A stretch of DNA of 51,231 bases from Planctomycetaceae bacterium (GTDB taxonomy: Bacteria > Planctomycetota > Planctomycetia > Planctomycetales > Planctomycetaceae): assembly GCA_947476295.1 (NCBI GenBank), contig CANJQC010000027.1, forward strand, positions 1-51,231, in the 5' to 3' direction. This document shows positions 35,999 to 44,632 of the stretch, piece after piece. Each line of letters begins with the position of its first letter. Within the stretch, counting starts at the first letter, position 1. The translations under genes and the position numbers were made by a program. The notes below the pieces were generated by a model, which was not told where the DNA came from, searched no databases, and worked only from the letters and a program-made list of their open reading frames with translations.

Positions 35999-38302
35999 AT
36001 GCGTTTGTCGATTTCTATGATGGCTTTTGCACTGCTGACGGCGGGATTTCTGTGGCCGACGGAAGAAGCCATCAGTGGTCTCGGGCTGCATCTCGTGGTA
36101 CTTTGGATGCTGCTGGGATTTCTGCACGCAATGCAATGCTGGTGGGCAACGGATGGTGCACACGCACGACGGCCTCAGTTTGACCGGATCGATCTCGGCG
36201 TGCTGCTGATAGCCGTCGGACATGTGATTTCAACGCTGGTCGTGTTTCAACTCGATGGCGATCGCCGAGCAGCTTTGAATCTGACGTTTGAATGGATCGG
36301 GCTGTTGATTGCCTGGCGAATTCTTCGTTCGTTGTTTGTTGATCAGCGCGTTGCAGCGCAGAGCATCGCGGTCGTGACAGCGCTCTGCGTGGGACTCAGC
36401 TGCTTCGGAATCTGGCAGCACCATGTGTTCTATGCGGAACAGTCGGAATGGTATCGCAGCCTGCGAAGCGAACTCGATCAGGCTTTGGCCGGTGGCGATC
36501 CGTCGCAAATCACCCGCGCAAACGAGATCACGCGGCAATTTCAGGAACAAGAAATCCCCTTGGACGGTTCGTCACGAATTGGATGGGAGAATCGACTGTT
36601 AAGCAGTTCTGAACCGTTCGCGACATTTTCGCTGGCCAATACGCTGGCAGGAATTCTGGCAACCGGTCTCGTGCTGTTGATTGGACAGGCCTCATCGACA
36701 ATCGGTGATCAACGCGGAGTTTCGTGGCTGAGAACGATGTTGCTTGTCATTCAGATTTGTCTGATCGCGTATTGCCTGGTTCTGACCAAGAGCCGATCGG
36801 CATTGCTGGGGACATGTGTCGGATTGGGCATTCTGCTGTTTAGACGAATACGCCTGTCGACAGTTCAACACACGTTCCGCTGGCTGATTGGCGGCAGCCT
36901 GATTGCCGTGCTGGCAGTCGGGACAGGCGTGGCGACCGGAGGGTTGGACAAAGAAGTGATTCTTGAATCAACGCGATCGCTGCAGTTCAGGTTGCTCTAC
37001 TGGACCGGCACCTTAAAGATGCTTCGAGAACAGCCGTTGACTGGCGCAGGTCCGGGAAATTTCCGGCAGGGGTACCTGAAGTACAAGGCGGATGAATCCA
37101 GCGAAGAGATCCGTGACCCGCACAACTTTGTGCTGGATGCATGGTCGTCGAGTGGGCTGATCGGGCTGTCGGGCCTATTGCTGATCATCGGTTGCACAGG
37201 CTGGCGATTGATGAAAGCTCCGACGGAACTGAGCGGACAGGAAAAACCTGGCATTCGAAAAGTATCGGCAGCTCTGCGGGTTCAATCTTTCCGAATTGTG
37301 GTCGGCGGAATTGGGTGTGGTTTTCTGCTGCATCTGATCTGGACGTGGTTCAACGGTTCCGACGAATGGACGTCGGAACCGACTCGATTGCTGTTGCTCA
37401 CCGGGATACCGCTGCTGCTCCTTCGCGGGAAAACGTCAATCCGGCCTGTGGACGGAACGGCTTGCCTTGCAGCGGTCTCGGCGATGATGGTAAACCTGCT
37501 GGCCGCTGGCGGTTTTGAAATGCCGGCGGTGATGATCACGTTTTTGCTCTGCCTGGCGGCTGGCCTGACTTTCGACGCGCCGCAATCTCAGTCCGGAGGA
37601 AGATATCGCTGTCTGCTGAGTGCTGGAGCGTGTCTGGCAGCATTCCTAGTGGTTGTTCGTTTCGGTCTGCTGCCTGTCATCGTCTCTGGAATTCATGTTC
37701 GGACTGGCAATTCACTGCTCAGTAACGCACAGTATCCCTCGAGGGCGCTGGACCAGTTTCAGCAAGCCATCGAGGCAGATCCTCAAAGTGTGACTCCGCG
37801 CCAACGAATTGCGGAGGTTCTGTCGTATCGTCTTTCACAGGCTGCTGCGTTGTTCGCAGCAGAATCTGAGACTCCCGAAACCGGGGCAGAAACCGGGGCA
37901 GAAACCGGGCGAGGCAACGCAGATGACGACAATCGCAGACTGGCGGATGAAGCGATTCAAGCCTGCGAAAATTTGGTTCTTGCGGATCGCCGCAACGGGT
38001 TTGGCTATGGATTGCGGGCTGAAGTGCGGTGGAATGTCTTTCTGTTAAGTAACAATGACCAGATGCGAAATCTGTCGATTCAGGATTTGCGGACGGCGGC
38101 AGCTTTGTATCCTTCGTCCGTCAGTGCGTGGTATCGTCTGGCGGAGCGTCTGGATGCGGCAGGCACCGAACATGGTGATGCGGCCACAGTCGCCGCCGAC
38201 CGAGTTCTTCAACTTGATGAACTCAGTCGCGCATGGGGCCATGCAGATCGTTTTCTGACGAAAGAACAACTGGTTACCATTAAGCGAATCGCAGGTCGGT
38301 AG
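35999..38302 (+). CDS. O-antigen ligase/polymerase-like membrane protein with C-terminal helical repeats
   Basis: The 767-residue product has about 12 membrane helices (roughly 1-560). It contains Wzy_C-type motifs 'LTKSRSALLGTCVG', 'PLTGAGPGNFRQGY' and 'RDPHNFVLDAWSSSGLIGL', which fit the O-antigen ligase/polymerase fold. A helical tail (about 565-767) includes TPR-like units ('ALDQFQQAIEADPQSVTPRQRIAEVL') and a Gly-Ala-Glu-Thr duplication. Such proteins handle polysaccharides at the membrane. Here it starts 21 bp after tssL on the same strand, where T6SS loci usually carry tssM. There is no sequence similarity to TssM that I can see. Confidence 0.85.
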   Translation: MRLSISMMAFALLTAGFLWPTEEAISGLGLHLVVLWMLLGFLHAMQCWWATDGAHARRPQFDRIDLGVLLIAVGHVISTLVVFQLDGDRRAALNLTFEWIGLLIAWRILRSLFVDQRVAAQSIAVVTALCVGLSCFGIWQHHVFYAEQSEWYRSLRSELDQALAGGDPSQITRANEITRQFQEQEIPLDGSSRIGWENRLLSSSEPFATFSLANTLAGILATGLVLLIGQASSTIGDQRGVSWLRTMLLVIQICLIAYCLVLTKSRSALLGTCVGLGILLFRRIRLSTVQHTFRWLIGGSLIAVLAVGTGVATGGLDKEVILESTRSLQFRLLYWTGTLKMLREQPLTGAGPGNFRQGYLKYKADESSEEIRDPHNFVLDAWSSSGLIGLSGLLLIIGCTGWRLMKAPTELSGQEKPGIRKVSAALRVQSFRIVVGGIGCGFLLHLIWTWFNGSDEWTSEPTRLLLLTGIPLLLLRGKTSIRPVDGTACLAAVSAMMVNLLAAGGFEMPAVMITFLLCLAAGLTFDAPQSQSGGRYRCLLSAGACLAAFLVVVRFGLLPVIVSGIHVRTGNSLLSNAQYPSRALDQFQQAIEADPQSVTPRQRIAEVLSYRLSQAAALFAAESETPETGAETGAETGRGNADDDNRRLADEAIQACENLVLADRRNGFGYGLRAEVRWNVFLLSNNDQMRNLSIQDLRTAAALYPSSVSAWYRLAERLDAAGTEHGDAATVAADRVLQLDELSRAWGHADRFLTKEQLVTIKRIAGR
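37877..37909 (+). repeat. 12-bp minisatellite
   Basis: The unit GAAACCGGGGCA is repeated 2.75 times in frame and encodes the Glu-Thr-Gly-Ala tandem in the C-terminal part of the O-antigen-ligase-like protein. The unit length is a multiple of three, so copy-number change would keep the frame. Confidence 0.8.
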
Positions 38303-38412
38303 CCGAATGAAACCCATCATTATGAATTCTTGCTGCGTGGAAGCAGAGGCCGGTGGGCTTGCACCGTGTCGCTGACAGAACATTTATTAACGTTATTTTC
38401 TGAGATTGTGCA

Positions 38413-39615
38413 ATGAAAAATCCACTGCTGGTCGTTGGGCTCATGCTGGCAGCCGCTGCCGCCTTGATTGGCGCAGTTATTGTGCTTGGAAAGCAATCAC
38501 AGGAAAATTTTGTTGGCAATGCCACCGGGCTCAATTTACCCACAGCGTTTCCCGCGAAGGAGTCGAAAACGACGCCTGAGGAGCGTCCTGTGGCCTCCGA
38601 GACTGGCCCGTGGCCAAAGGCTGCGTTTGACGAAACGAGGTACGCCTTCGGAAAGATGGCAGTGAATTCGAAGAATCAACACACATTCGTCATTCGAAAT
38701 GACGGTGAAGCAGATCTGATCATGAAAGAGGGTCAGCCGACCTGCAAATGCACCACGTTTGCGCTGGATTCCAGAGTGGTGAAACCGGGCGAAGAAACAA
38801 AACTTGTGATTGACTGGAAGGCTGGCCCAGGGCCGGATCGAGCGTTCCATCACGGTGGCGATGTCTATACAAACGACCCGAAGAATTCCCAAATCAACTT
38901 TGGGGTCGAAGGCAAGATTGAGATGCCGGTTGAGGTGTTGCCGAACGTTTGGAATATCGGAAAAATCAATCGGGACAAGACAGGTACTCTACAGGCCACG
39001 ATTGGTTCGCCGTTATCTGATCAGCTGGAAATCGAATCCGTCGAAAGTCCCTCCGGCACAGTAACAGTCAAAGTCAGCCCGATGAACATCGAAGAACTGG
39101 CAGCAGCAGGATGGGTGAAGGGGTTTCGACTGGATGTCGAAATCGCTGCTGATATTCCGGGGGGCAAGTTCGAAGAGGATGTCAAAATCAACATCAAGGG
39201 AGTTGATCAGGTTCCGTTCGTAACGGCCAAACTAACGGCTAGCAAGTACGGCAGTGTCATCCTGCAGCCACTCGATGGCACGCTGTTTGTCCCGGACAAA
39301 CTCCTGCTGCAGCTTGGTCAGTTTCCGGCCTCGGAAGGGCGAAATGCCAAGCTCCTCGCGATCGTTGAAGAGAAAAACATGACTGAACCCTTTCGGATTA
39401 TCGACGTCGAGGCAGATCCTCCGTTTCTAAAAGCGTCACTTGAACCAATCGGCATCCCAACCGGAACGGTGCATCGCTATGCCGTGGAGATCATCGTCCC
39501 GCCAGGTCGGCCGCTTGTGGAAAAAACTATGGCCAAGCGAGGACACATCACGATCCGCACTAATCTTCCGTCCAAGGAATCGATTTCCACTGACGTGTTG
39601 ATGCACTCGCATTAA
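38413..39615 (+). CDS. DUF1573 domain-containing membrane-anchored protein
   Basis: The 400-residue product has an N-terminal membrane anchor ('LLVVGLMLAAAAALIGAVIVLGK'). A DUF1573-type domain follows ('YAFGKMAVNSKNQHTFVIRNDGEADLIM', then 'PTCKCTTFAL' with the paired Cys, and 'KPGEETKLVIDWKAG'). Two further immunoglobulin-like stretches run to the end. DUF1573 proteins are abundant in planctomycetes; they have an Ig/ASH-like fold and no known enzyme role. It should sit outside the cytoplasmic membrane. It lies about 110 bp after the O-antigen-ligase-like gene, so it may be transcribed with it or separately. Confidence 0.88.
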   Translation: MKNPLLVVGLMLAAAAALIGAVIVLGKQSQENFVGNATGLNLPTAFPAKESKTTPEERPVASETGPWPKAAFDETRYAFGKMAVNSKNQHTFVIRNDGEADLIMKEGQPTCKCTTFALDSRVVKPGEETKLVIDWKAGPGPDRAFHHGGDVYTNDPKNSQINFGVEGKIEMPVEVLPNVWNIGKINRDKTGTLQATIGSPLSDQLEIESVESPSGTVTVKVSPMNIEELAAAGWVKGFRLDVEIAADIPGGKFEEDVKINIKGVDQVPFVTAKLTASKYGSVILQPLDGTLFVPDKLLLQLGQFPASEGRNAKLLAIVEEKNMTEPFRIIDVEADPPFLKASLEPIGIPTGTVHRYAVEIIVPPGRPLVEKTMAKRGHITIRTNLPSKESISTDVLMHSH

Positions 39616-39644
39616 GGCAAAGCCCGGATTGACGCTTTGGTTGT

Positions 39645-40667
39645 TCAGTCCCATACTTCACCGACGTTCTTCGCAGCCGTTTCGGGTGTCAATGTGACAA
39701 TATCGACATTTGTCAGCAGTTCCCAACCGGCTATGCGACCGGTTCGTGGCAGCAGATCGAGATACCACGAGAACGCCGCTGGTTCATCAATCCGCGGATG
39801 TGACAGCGTCAGATTAAACGAGAACGGACCAGCCAGATTTTTCTCAAGAGCCATCAACGCGGATTTCAGTAGCGCCGCCAGATCCTGCAAAATCGCATCG
39901 GATGCGTCGGCAAATGAAACGGGCTGAACCTGCTTTGGCATAAATCGAATCTGCCACGACATGCGCGACGCGAATGGGCAGCAGACGCCGAAATATAATG
40001 TTTCACGGATCAAACGAATTTTCTGAGCACGTTCGGCGTCCCACAGATCCTGTACAATATCACGTCCGGTTGCGGATCGATGAAAAGCCGCTCGTTGATG
40101 TCGCGCGAGATCAAGTGGCATCAGTTCCTTCGTTGCAATAATCTGCGAATGACAGTGTGCCAGCGATGCTCCGGCACTGAATCCTTCGTTTCGAAAAATG
40201 GCGACGCTGCAAATAGACGACGATTGCATCAACTGTTGCATTCGCGTGCGCCAGGCAGTTAGTGTCTGGTGAATCTCTTCGCACGAAAGGGCGATCATCC
40301 GACCTCGACCGTCAGGGCATTCGATAACGACATCGTGTTCTCCGCAGGCAGGCCGAGCGGGAAAAAACGTGGGATTGCAGGTCACATCCTCCGTCGGAAT
40401 CGGCATCGAAACCGACACGACAGTCGGATAGCGATTCGGGACGACTCGCAACATCCAGCCGGGGCCATTCGGCACAGAATCTTCGGTTCGAATCGCAAAG
40501 CGTTCGCCAGGAGTTTCGTGTTCATGACCCTCAGCGAACGGGTCGAGCAATTGATTCAGCAGCGGGTCCGGAAGATGGGCCGAGGGCCGCTGCGAACGCT
40601 GCGGAGCGACAATCACCTGCTGGCCAGTGAGGACATCAGTTCGAAATTGCGGACCGGTCGTCGTCAT
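39645..40667 (-). CDS. galT: galactose-1-phosphate uridylyltransferase-like protein
   Basis: GalT transfers UMP between UDP-glucose and galactose-1-phosphate. The 340-residue product has GalT/HIT features: the start 'FRTDVLTGQQVIVAPQRSQRP', 'LRVVPNRYP', 'HDVVIECP', and the active-site block 'GASLAHCHSQIIA' with H171-x-H173-x-Q175. It also has 'SWYLDLLPRTGRIAGWELLTN' near the C terminus (seen in two blocks). It is a compact member, and the exact sugar phosphate is not certain. It is encoded 10 bp after the antiporter gene on the same strand, so the two may be cotranscribed. Confidence 0.87.
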   Translation of the reverse strand: MTTTGPQFRTDVLTGQQVIVAPQRSQRPSAHLPDPLLNQLLDPFAEGHEHETPGERFAIRTEDSVPNGPGWMLRVVPNRYPTVVSVSMPIPTEDVTCNPTFFPARPACGEHDVVIECPDGRGRMIALSCEEIHQTLTAWRTRMQQLMQSSSICSVAIFRNEGFSAGASLAHCHSQIIATKELMPLDLARHQRAAFHRSATGRDIVQDLWDAERAQKIRLIRETLYFGVCCPFASRMSWQIRFMPKQVQPVSFADASDAILQDLAALLKSALMALEKNLAGPFSFNLTLSHPRIDEPAAFSWYLDLLPRTGRIAGWELLTNVDIVTLTPETAAKNVGEVWD

Positions 40668-40677
40668 ATGATTGGAA

Positions 40678-42153
40678 TCATGCTTCAGGCCGGATTATTA
40701 GACGCAAGACTGGTGTTGTGGCGATCGTAGTCACCAGAGCCATCAGCACCATCATCGCAAACAGGGTTGGTGATATGACGCCAAGATCAAGCCCGATGTT
40801 GAGCACAATCAGCTCCATCAAGCCCCGCGTATTCATCAGAATCCCGAGCGACGCCGAAGTTCTCCAGTCGAGCCCCGTGAATCGCGATGCGATGAGTGTG
40901 CCACCAAACTTGCCGACCGTTGCCACCAGAATGATCAAAGAACAAAACCACCAGTCTGATGACTCTGAGAGCAGGCCAATTTGCGTTCTCGTTCCGGTGT
41001 ACGCAAAGAAGACCGGAAGGAGCAGAATTGAGACCACGTCCTCCAGTTTTTTCCGAAATGATCGCGCCACGTGGCTGTCATGCGGGATGATGGCACCCAA
41101 CAGAAACGCTCCGAAAATTGCATGAATGCCGATGAATTCTGTAATCACTGCCGACGCAAGCACGGCCACCAGGACCCAGGCCGTAGCATTGACGGAAAGC
41201 TCGGTATTTTTCAAGGGTGCCAGCAAACGGATCATCACCGGACGGGCAAGTCCAAACATGACGCTGATATAGCAGACGGACAAAATGATTGTGATCACGG
41301 CACCATACAGATCTGCCTGTGTCACTCCGACGACAAATGCCAACAAACACCAGGCTGTCACATCATCTGCCGCTGCACAACTCAGAGCCATGACTCCCAA
41401 TTCGGTTTTATCGAGTCGCAGATCCGTGAGAATGCGAGCCAGCACCGGAAATGCCGTAATCGACATGGCGACGCCCAGAAACAGTGCAAAACTGGTGAAT
41501 GTCACTCCGGCTGGTGCGTAAGTTGAATAAGCGCTCAGTGCCAGCACGGCTCCAAGCAGGAATGGCCCGATGATGCTGGCGTGGGAAATCGCGACCGTGG
41601 CCTGAGCCCGCGAATGTAGCAAGCCAGAATTCAATTCAAGACCCACAAGGAACATGTACAAAATGACGCCAAGCTGAGCGAGGATTCCCAGAACAGGTGT
41701 GATAGTGGATGGAAACACGAAAACCATGGCATCAGGGGCAAATTGACCAAGGAGTGAAGGTCCAAGTGCAATTCCTGCGATGACTTCACCGATGACGCGC
41801 GGCTGCCCGACACGCTGACAGAGAAATCCAAAAATCCGAGCTGCAGAAATGATGGTGACAAGTGCAATCAAGACCTGCGACAACAAGTGCGATTGCGGAA
41901 TCGACCGGGGTGGACTAGGCGAGCGGGGGGTGTCAATCCCCTGATTGCGCGACAACAAGTGCGATTCTGGAATCTCTCGGGATTCGGTCACCGGCGCATT
42001 CGTTGCCAGTGGCTGTGCAGGAAGATTCTCACCAAAGTAACGGATGACAAAAAATATCAAAACGGCGGCGACAAGAAGCAGAGCATAAACAACCGCTAAT
42101 TGACCAGCATTTGGCAGTTTCTCGCTCGCAGAAACACCACGGAAGTCATTCAC
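40678..42153 (-). CDS. CPA2-family cation/proton antiporter (Kef-like, no RCK domain)
   Basis: The 491-residue product has an N-terminal membrane helix, a Ser/Pro-rich linker with an internal duplication (IPxSHLLS twice), and then about 12 membrane helices typical of Na+/H+ and K+/H+ exchangers. Family blocks are 'VIGEVIAGIALGPSLLGQF', 'FLVGLELN', 'MSITAFPVLARIL', 'AAADDVTAWCLLAF' (the Asp-Asp pair of the ion site), and 'ILMNTRGLMELIVLNIG'. The protein ends after the transport domain, with no nucleotide-binding regulatory domain. The transported ion is not known. Confidence 0.92.
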   Translation of the reverse strand: MNDFRGVSASEKLPNAGQLAVVYALLLVAAVLIFFVIRYFGENLPAQPLATNAPVTESREIPESHLLSRNQGIDTPRSPSPPRSIPQSHLLSQVLIALVTIISAARIFGFLCQRVGQPRVIGEVIAGIALGPSLLGQFAPDAMVFVFPSTITPVLGILAQLGVILYMFLVGLELNSGLLHSRAQATVAISHASIIGPFLLGAVLALSAYSTYAPAGVTFTSFALFLGVAMSITAFPVLARILTDLRLDKTELGVMALSCAAADDVTAWCLLAFVVGVTQADLYGAVITIILSVCYISVMFGLARPVMIRLLAPLKNTELSVNATAWVLVAVLASAVITEFIGIHAIFGAFLLGAIIPHDSHVARSFRKKLEDVVSILLLPVFFAYTGTRTQIGLLSESSDWWFCSLIILVATVGKFGGTLIASRFTGLDWRTSASLGILMNTRGLMELIVLNIGLDLGVISPTLFAMMVLMALVTTIATTPVLRLIIRPEA

Positions 42154-42320
42154 CGGTGAACCCTAAAAATCACAGACAGAAAATGCCAGAAACACCTGTG
42201 AGCCATGGCAAGTAGACTCGGTTACTTCTGCTCCAGATCGGTTCAATAGCGTGGACTTAATGAGCGGAATGGCGCTAACCCAATACCACTTGATTTATAC
42301 CGCACGCAGTCGAAATTGAC
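42154..42320. other. non-coding leader of the antiporter gene, contains TTATACCGCACGC word
   Basis: This stretch upstream of the antiporter start has no credible frame. TTATACCGCACGCAGTC at 42296-42312 is nearly identical to a 17-base word at 51081-51097 next to the group II intron (one mismatch). Nothing else is seen. Confidence 0.35.
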
Positions 42321-42382
42321 AGTAACCCGAAGCGTCAGCGAGGGCAGGAACTCCCAATTCCTCGCTGACGCTTCGGGTTACT
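42321..42382. repeat. perfect 23-bp inverted repeat
   Basis: AGTAACCCGAAGCGTCAGC plus GAGG (42321-42343) and its exact complement (42360-42382) form a 23-bp stem with a 16-base loop. It lies between the antiporter gene and the pseudogene. No U-tract follows. It belongs to the set of intergenic hairpins seen across the window. Confidence 0.85.
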
Positions 42383-42430
42383 GGAGCCATGTCAAAAATG
42401 TGTCATTCTTCGCCGCGTGAAGTATAATCC

Positions 42431-42488
42431 AGTGTCCCCTTTCGCTCCGCGAAAGTAACGCTGCTTTTGCGGAGCAAAAGGCAACACT
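42431..42488. repeat. imperfect 25-bp inverted repeat
   Basis: The arms 42431-42455 (with the words CCTTTCGCTCCGCGAAAG) and 42464-42488 (CTTTTGCGGAGCAAAAGG and ACACT) pair over 25 positions with four mismatches, three of which are allowed as wobble pairs in RNA. The loop is eight bases. Inside the left arm there is a smaller self-complementary part (CTTTCGC/GCGAAAG). It is a different repeat type from the neighbouring one. Confidence 0.75.
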
Positions 42489-42736
42489 GAATCAACGAAA
42501 GTCGCAAATCGAATGCCATTGAGCGCTAGCCACGCGAAATACAGCGTATAGAATCCTTCAATTGCTGTCCAGACAATAGTTGTTCTGACATGTCTTGAGT
42601 TGGCGATTTGGTTTGGGTCGAACGGGGACTGCGTGAGTCTTGACGAAGGATGCCGCAGAATCACGCTGACTGGACCTGTCCCCGTTTCCGCATTCGATCC
42701 ACGCGCAACAGGCTGGAAAGGCGCTCTGACGATCCG

Positions 42737-42994
42737 AATCAGAACGGAGCGGGCGAAGTGAAGGTCGGACGTCTCGCTGGTGGTGGGCGTTTTCTCACAT
42801 CCGTTGAACCAATGCATGGAACTCAACTGGCAGTTTATGTTCAGGACGAAAACCATAGGCGAAATGGCGACGGAAGATCTGGTCTTGGCCGATCTGACGG
42901 GCGATAGTCGTCCTGATATCGTTGCGGGTGGTCGAGCCACTCACAACGTCAAACTGTATGTCAATACGTCGCCGAAGGCCGGACGTTCAAAATA
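42737..42994 (+). pseudogene. decayed C-terminal remnant of a VCBS/FG-GAP repeat protein
   Basis: Two frames carry pieces of one protein end. The first encodes 'NQNGAGEVKVGRLAGGGR' followed by 'FLTSVEPMHGTQLAVYV'. After a shift the second encodes 'EMATEDLVLADLTGDSRPD' followed by 'IVAGGRATHNVKLYVN', which matches the calcium-binding FG-GAP repeat and the typical end of planctomycete VCBS proteins. The segment between these two blocks in an intact protein (about 60 residues) seems deleted. No start codon or upstream beta-propeller remains. The strong open frame on the opposite strand (42392-42940) is a shadow. Confidence 0.6.
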
Positions 42995-43023
42995 ATTAGC
43001 ACGGCTGGCCAATTTGTGAATTT

Positions 43024-43105
43024 GTAGACAGGGTGGGACCAGCGGAGCGCAGGCCCACCAGATCGAATGAATGGTGGGCCGGCGCTGTCGCTTGTCCCAC
43101 CCTAC
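43024..43105. repeat. second copy of the GTAGGGTG...CACCCTAC inverted repeat
   Basis: The outer arms AGGGTGGGACCAGC (43030-43043) and GCTTGTCCCACCCT (43090-43103) and the inner arms AGCGCAGGCCCACC and GGTGGGCCGGCGCT reproduce the two-step structure of the hairpin at 1855-1932, with a few mismatches. It lies between the pseudogene and rlmN. Confidence 0.8.
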
Positions 43106-43320
43106 ATAAGGCGTAGGTTCACAAACTGGCCGACAGTGGAATAATCGGTGGATATCACCTGATTGAGCAGCGATGACGGAAAACCTGTGTACAATACGCC
43201 GCACCATTTTTGTTTCATCCTTCAGTCAAAGCCAGCAGACCTTCTGTGCCACAGACAACCTCTCAGACCGAATTCGCATTGCCAGTCATCGAACTTCAGG
43301 CTCCGCCGCGCCGCGCAATC

Positions 43321-44364
43321 ATGGAACTGAACAGCGATGAACTCACGGCATGGCTGGCGTCGTTCGGGCAGCCGAGATTTCGTGCGGGGCAGATTCGGCG
43401 CTGGCTGGTACAACGTCGCATTCAGTCATTTGACCAGATGACTGATCTGCCAGCCGAACTCAGAACACAACTGGCGAAGGAATTCAGGTTTTCGCCATTT
43501 GAAATCATGCGGCACCAGATTTCAAAGGATGAAACTGAGAAGCTGTTGCTCAGGCTGCAGGACGGCGAGCTTGTCGAATGCGTCCTGATGCGCGATCCCG
43601 GTCGACGCACGGTGTGTATCAGCACGCAGGTCGGCTGCGCAATGGGCTGCGTCTTCTGCGCAAGCGGTCTGCTGGGTGTGATACGAAACCTGACGCCGAC
43701 GGAAATCATCGAACAGGTGCTGGTACTCCATCGGATGATGAAAGATGATGAACGTATTACCAATGTCGTCGTGATGGGTATCGGCGAACCGTTGGCGAAT
43801 TATCGAGGACTGATGGATTCGCTGACATTCCTCACCGCGAAGGACGGCTTTGGGCTTGGCGCGCGACGAATCACGGTCTCGACCGTCGGGCTCCCGGACA
43901 GGATTCGCGAGTTGGCTCGGTCGGGGCAGCAATACAATCTCGCCGTTTCTCTGCACGCACCGAATGATGCGTTGCGGACGGAGATTGTTCCGGTCAACAG
44001 AAGCATCGGCATTCAGGAAATTTTGTTGGCGGCGGATGACTATTTTGAGATGACCGGTCGGCGGATCTCCTACGAATATGTACTCATGTCAGGCATCAAC
44101 GATCAGCCGCAACATGCTGAAGAGCTTGCGTCGCTGCTGCGTGGGCGCAATGCCCACGTCAATCTGATTCCGATGAACGGCGTGTCAGAACTTGTCATGA
44201 CAGCTCCGCGGGATCCGGACACGCAGCAGTTTCTGGAAATTCTTGAACTTCGAGGCATCACGGCCACTGTCCGAAAACGCAAAGGTGCCGACATCGATGC
44301 CGCCTGCGGTCAGTTGAGACTGAATCGTGAACATGATCGCAGCGGTGGAAGCGTTCCTTCATGA
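43321..44364 (+). CDS. rlmN: 23S rRNA/tRNA adenine-C2 methyltransferase RlmN
   Basis: RlmN is a radical-SAM enzyme that methylates C2 of A2503 in 23S rRNA and of A37 in some tRNAs. From the ATG at 43321 the product has 347 residues. The iron-sulfur motif is 'CAMGCVFC' (Cys106, 110, 113). Other family blocks are 'GQPRFRAGQIRRWL' at the N terminus, 'NVVVMGIGEPLANY', 'RRITVSTVGL', 'LAVSLHAPND', 'YVLMSGIND', and the C-terminal catalytic Cys in 'KGADIDAACGQL'. The frame extends upstream to a TTG at 43210 and a GTG at 43246, but those residues do not match. The stop overlaps the next small gene. Confidence 0.95.
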   Translation: MELNSDELTAWLASFGQPRFRAGQIRRWLVQRRIQSFDQMTDLPAELRTQLAKEFRFSPFEIMRHQISKDETEKLLLRLQDGELVECVLMRDPGRRTVCISTQVGCAMGCVFCASGLLGVIRNLTPTEIIEQVLVLHRMMKDDERITNVVVMGIGEPLANYRGLMDSLTFLTAKDGFGLGARRITVSTVGLPDRIRELARSGQQYNLAVSLHAPNDALRTEIVPVNRSIGIQEILLAADDYFEMTGRRISYEYVLMSGINDQPQHAEELASLLRGRNAHVNLIPMNGVSELVMTAPRDPDTQQFLEILELRGITATVRKRKGADIDAACGQLRLNREHDRSGGSVPS

Positions 44365-44567
44365 TCCGTCAGCGGTCTGTTGATCTGAAGGCTCGTCGCA
44401 CGAAGATGAATGAAGTCCTTGAGCTGCTCAAACAGATGGATGTTCGCCGCAGGGCGGAAGGCAAGGACCCGATGGAGAATCCGGCTCAACTGCATAAATC
44501 ATTGAAGAACTTCCCGGATAGCCACTTAGATGTTCACACTTTCTTAACAGTTCGTCGGGACGCTTGA
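44361..44567 (+). CDS. small hypothetical protein coupled to rlmN
   Basis: The 68-residue basic product begins MIRQRSVDLKARRTKMNEVLELLKQ and is predicted to be mostly helical. Its ATG overlaps the rlmN stop codon (ATGA), so translation is probably coupled. I do not recognise the family. The basic composition suits nucleic-acid or ribosome binding, but that is only a guess. Confidence 0.62.
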   Translation: MIRQRSVDLKARRTKMNEVLELLKQMDVRRRAEGKDPMENPAQLHKSLKNFPDSHLDVHTFLTVRRDA

Positions 44568-44632
44568 CTTATAATGACTGTTTTTTGTGGTTTCGATTCA
44601 GTCAATCCTTTGTCAAGATACAATTGCTTCTG

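Noticed and set aside
42392-42940. Minus-strand open frame of 182 codons
   Set aside because: It runs through inverted repeats and opposite to the FG-GAP fragments, which carry recognisable protein sequence on the plus strand.
43210-43320. Longer RlmN N terminus from a TTG at 43210 or a GTG at 43246
   Set aside because: The extra residues do not resemble the family start, and neither codon has a ribosome site; the ATG at 43321 begins just before the conserved region.
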